From Candidatus Mcinerneyibacteriota bacterium (GTDB lineage: Bacteria > AUK180 > JAQVHJ01), in NCBI GenBank assembly GCA_030630935.1, contig DAOVMD010000237.1, positions 1 to 5,459 on the forward strand: a DNA stretch of 5,459 bases, in the 5' to 3' direction. Under the pieces are notes generated by a model. That model made no database searches, was not told the origin of the DNA, and saw only the letters and a program-made list of their open reading frames with translations. The position numbers and the translations under genes are program-made. Positions 3,892-5,459 of this stretch are shown piece after piece (the stretch's first letter is position 1; every line of letters begins with the position of its first letter).

Positions 3892-5196
3892 ATGAAAAAA
3901 GCTAATAAGAAAACAGGACAAACATCTTCAAAATCAGATATTTTAAAGTATAAAAATGCTCTTTATGATTCATCTATGGATCTACCCTCATACTCTCTGG
4001 TGTTAGATGAGATAAGAAAACGGCTTGATGAATCGAAAGTTTGCGGGTTAATATTTTTATCTGTTGCAAATTCCAGTAAATTTGAATATACCTACGGTTG
4101 GGAAGCATTTGATAATGTTTTAAAATTTATATCAACAAATCTGAAAGAGTATATTCAAAAAGACTCTACGCATTCACCTCTTCTAACAATTAGAAATATC
4201 AGGAATGACGAGTTCATTATTTTCTTCTTCGAGGATCAAATAACCCATGACCTTACTATTGACTTATTAAATGAAAAGATTTTTGAAATTGAGAGATTTT
4301 TAATAAAGAACGCTAAATTTAATGCTGATTTCTCATATAAATATCCGGTTAACTTCAACCTTGGTTATTCAATTCTTAGTATGAATCCACTTGTCCGATT
4401 TGAAAGGATGCTGTATAACTCAATTAGAGACGCATATTTAATGGCGCATTACAGAGAACAGAATCTGGACTTCAAGATGAAATCCGAACTTCACCGAATC
4501 ATTGCAGAATCACAGATCAGAACTGTATTTCAACCGATATATGATTTAGTCAATATGAAAATCCATGGATTTGAAGCATTGACCAGAGGTCCGGAAAACT
4601 CAATCTTTGAAGACCCTGAAACTATGTTCACCTTTGCATTGCACTCTGATTTAATTACCGAGCTGGATAGAATATGTAGAACAAATGCCTTGCTCCTTTC
4701 AAAAAAAATTCCGGATAATTTCAAGTTATTCTTAAATACAGAAGTTCAGACAATGTACACTCCGGATTTCCTTGAGGGGAAAATTCTTGAGTTTTTAGAA
4801 GCTCATGATTTAAATCCTCAAAATATCGTAATTGAAATCACCGAACGATCAGCAATTGAGAATTATCAGAAGTTTAGAAGCATATTAAAAGTAATTAGAT
4901 CTTTAAAATTTAACATCGCTCTTGATGATGCAGGGGTCGGCTATGCATCACTGCAGACAATTACAGAAATCAATCCTAGATACCTCAAAATTGACCATTC
5001 CTTAGTGAAGGATATAGATAAAAACTTGATTAGAAAACATTTAATACAGACGTTATTAGATTTTTCAGAAAAAACCGATATCTTACTAATTGCTGAAGGG
5101 ATTGAAAGAGAAGAAGAATTGAAAACCCTTCAAGACCTTGGAATTCATTATGGTCAGGGATTTTATCTTGGGAGACCCTCCTTCGATCTCGGATAA
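3892..5196 (+). CDS. c-di-GMP phosphodiesterase: degenerate GGDEF domain plus intact EAL domain
   Basis: This 434-residue protein has no signal peptide or membrane segment. Residues 25-190 are a GGDEF-like fold: DLP (30-32) stands where TGLP is usual, and the active loop reads IRNDEF (103-108) where GGDEF is required. The region that normally holds the metal-binding DxD/E reads LSVANS (56-61), so cyclase activity is not expected. Residues 200-430 are an EAL domain with the known catalytic set: Glu228 (EALTR), Asn282, Glu315 (EITE), Asp345-Asp346 (DDAGVGYASL), Lys366 (LKID), Glu402 (AEGIE) and Gln422 (QGFYLGRP). It should hydrolyse c-di-GMP to pGpG. The GGDEF remnant may be regulatory or serve dimerisation. 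The ATG lies 5 bases after the receiver stop. The nearest AGGA (3873-3876) is 15 bases upstream, rather far, so translational coupling to the receiver is likely. Confidence 0.92.
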   Translation: MKKANKKTGQTSSKSDILKYKNALYDSSMDLPSYSLVLDEIRKRLDESKVCGLIFLSVANSSKFEYTYGWEAFDNVLKFISTNLKEYIQKDSTHSPLLTIRNIRNDEFIIFFFEDQITHDLTIDLLNEKIFEIERFLIKNAKFNADFSYKYPVNFNLGYSILSMNPLVRFERMLYNSIRDAYLMAHYREQNLDFKMKSELHRIIAESQIRTVFQPIYDLVNMKIHGFEALTRGPENSIFEDPETMFTFALHSDLITELDRICRTNALLLSKKIPDNFKLFLNTEVQTMYTPDFLEGKILEFLEAHDLNPQNIVIEITERSAIENYQKFRSILKVIRSLKFNIALDDAGVGYASLQTITEINPRYLKIDHSLVKDIDKNLIRKHLIQTLLDFSEKTDILLIAEGIEREEELKTLQDLGIHYGQGFYLGRPSFDLG

Positions 5197-5203
5197 AATA
5201 ACA

Positions 5204-5229
5204 TATTAATTTTCGGAAGTTCATTAATA
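5204..5229. repeat. AT-only inverted repeat after the EAL gene
   Basis: TATTAAT (5204-5210) pairs with ATTAATA (5223-5229) over a 12-base loop. The stem is all A/T and no T-run follows, so it is a poor terminator. TATTAAT occurs once more at 5261-5267. Confidence 0.35.
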
Positions 5230-5232
5230 AGA

Positions 5233-5260
5233 TGATTTAATATAAATCAGTTCTTTGACA
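5233..5260 (+). promoter_or_regulatory. 17-base palindrome next to a TTGACA box (possible promoter/operator)
   Basis: TGATTTA (5233-5239) pairs with TAAATCA (5243-5249) around ATA, and TTGACA (5255-5260), an exact -35 consensus, follows after 5 bases. The best -10 is TTTAAA (5279-5284) at an 18-base spacing, which is weak. If used, it would drive something beyond the window edge. No open frame starts before the edge. Confidence 0.35.
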
Positions 5261-5313
5261 TATTAATTTATTTACGATTTTAAAAAGAAATATTTAACCA
5301 CTTAGCAGATAAC

Positions 5314-5328
5314 AGAGAGCAGAAAAAC
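5314..5328 (+). repeat. Purine heptad repeat, right-hand copy
   Basis: AGAGAGC followed by AGAAAAAC, after GATAAC. It matches units of the array at 2575-2604 in the same orientation, so this repeat type brackets the repeat region plus the receiver/EAL operon. Confidence 0.5.
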
Positions 5329-5335
5329 TTTTAAC

Positions 5336-5362
5336 CACTGAACACACTGATCACACTGAAAA
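5336..5362 (-). repeat. 9-base-period array, right-hand copy (opposite orientation)
   Basis: CACTGAACA, CACTGATCA and CACTGAAAA repeat with a 9-base period over 27 bases, preceded by TTAAC. On the minus strand this ends with CAGTGGTTAA, comparable to CTGCGGTTAA closing the copy B head (3045-3074). It has the same period and length as that array but different units and the opposite strand. Confidence 0.6.
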
Positions 5363-5376
5363 GATTTAACAGAGAT

Positions 5377-5393
5377 TGGAATCAAAGATTCCG
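5377..5393. repeat. Short hairpin with 3-base loop
   Basis: GGAATC (5378-5383) pairs with GATTCC (5387-5392) over AAA, with a possible outer T-G pair. The following CAACATGATTAAAGGGATTA resembles the AACATGATTAA-type intergenic repeats of environmental bacteria (recalled, not searched). No T-run follows. Confidence 0.5.
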
Positions 5394-5459
5394 TCAACAT
5401 GATTAAAGGGATTATAAAAAAGAATATAATAGAAACTAAATAAGTAATTATTGAATTTA

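Noticed and set aside
5425-5430. TATAAT as a promoter -10 box
   Set aside because: No acceptable -35 box lies 16-18 bases upstream (ATTAAA at 17), and TATAAT-like strings are expected by chance in such AT-rich DNA.

Overview
The window is AT-rich (about one third GC by eye) and holds three complete protein genes and one partial gene, all on the + strand. A repeat-filled intergenic stretch of about 950 bases separates them into two transcription units. The code is standard. Gene starts carry AGGA- or GGGGG-type ribosome binding sites, and one promoter is a textbook sigma70 type. The proteins are Lys/Ile/Asn-rich. Together with a PilT-type pilus ATPase, c-di-GMP signalling and low-complexity dispersed repeats, this suggests an uncultured Gram-negative-type bacterium, perhaps a candidate phylum near the FCB group (Cloacimonadota-, Marinimicrobia- or WOR-3-like). 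That placement is a weak inference; no marker gene here fixes the taxonomy.

Bases 1-2546: the 3' end of a type IV pilus retraction ATPase gene (PilT/PilU family) is followed after 11 bases by a full-length UvrD/PcrA-type superfamily 1A helicase gene of 726 codons. The helicase is the most notable item. It keeps the Q motif, Walker A and a PcrA-like C-terminal Tudor domain. It has lost the residues that carry out ATP hydrolysis and its coupling: the Walker B Glu is Asp, and the motif IV and motif VI Arg fingers are Thr and Cys. Motifs Ia, Ib, III and V are also altered. The reading frame is intact, so it looks like a maintained ATP-binding pseudo-helicase rather than a decaying gene.

Bases 2547-3496: no gene. 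The stretch is a mosaic of short repeats: a perfect hairpin just after the helicase stop, 7-base-period arrays, 9-base-period arrays, two conserved hairpins, a roughly 100-base repeat body in two good copies and one broken copy, and a GAGCGAAGCGATGT element in two copies. The layout suggests that one repeat element inserted into another. The last repeat fragment ends just before a strong promoter.

Bases 3437-5196: an extended -10 promoter (TTGATT, 17 bases, TATACT) drives a stand-alone CheY-like receiver and, 5 bases after its stop, a protein with a degenerate GGDEF domain and an apparently intact EAL domain. The likely logic is that a phosphorelay input to the receiver is linked to c-di-GMP breakdown by the EAL protein. 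Type IV pili are a common c-di-GMP output, which would fit the upstream pilT, but a functional link across the repeat region is only a guess.

Bases 5197-5459: no gene. This flank holds a 17-base palindrome beside a TTGACA box, a second purine heptad array, a 9-base-period array in the opposite orientation to the upstream ones, and another short hairpin. No convincing Rho-independent terminator was found after either unit.
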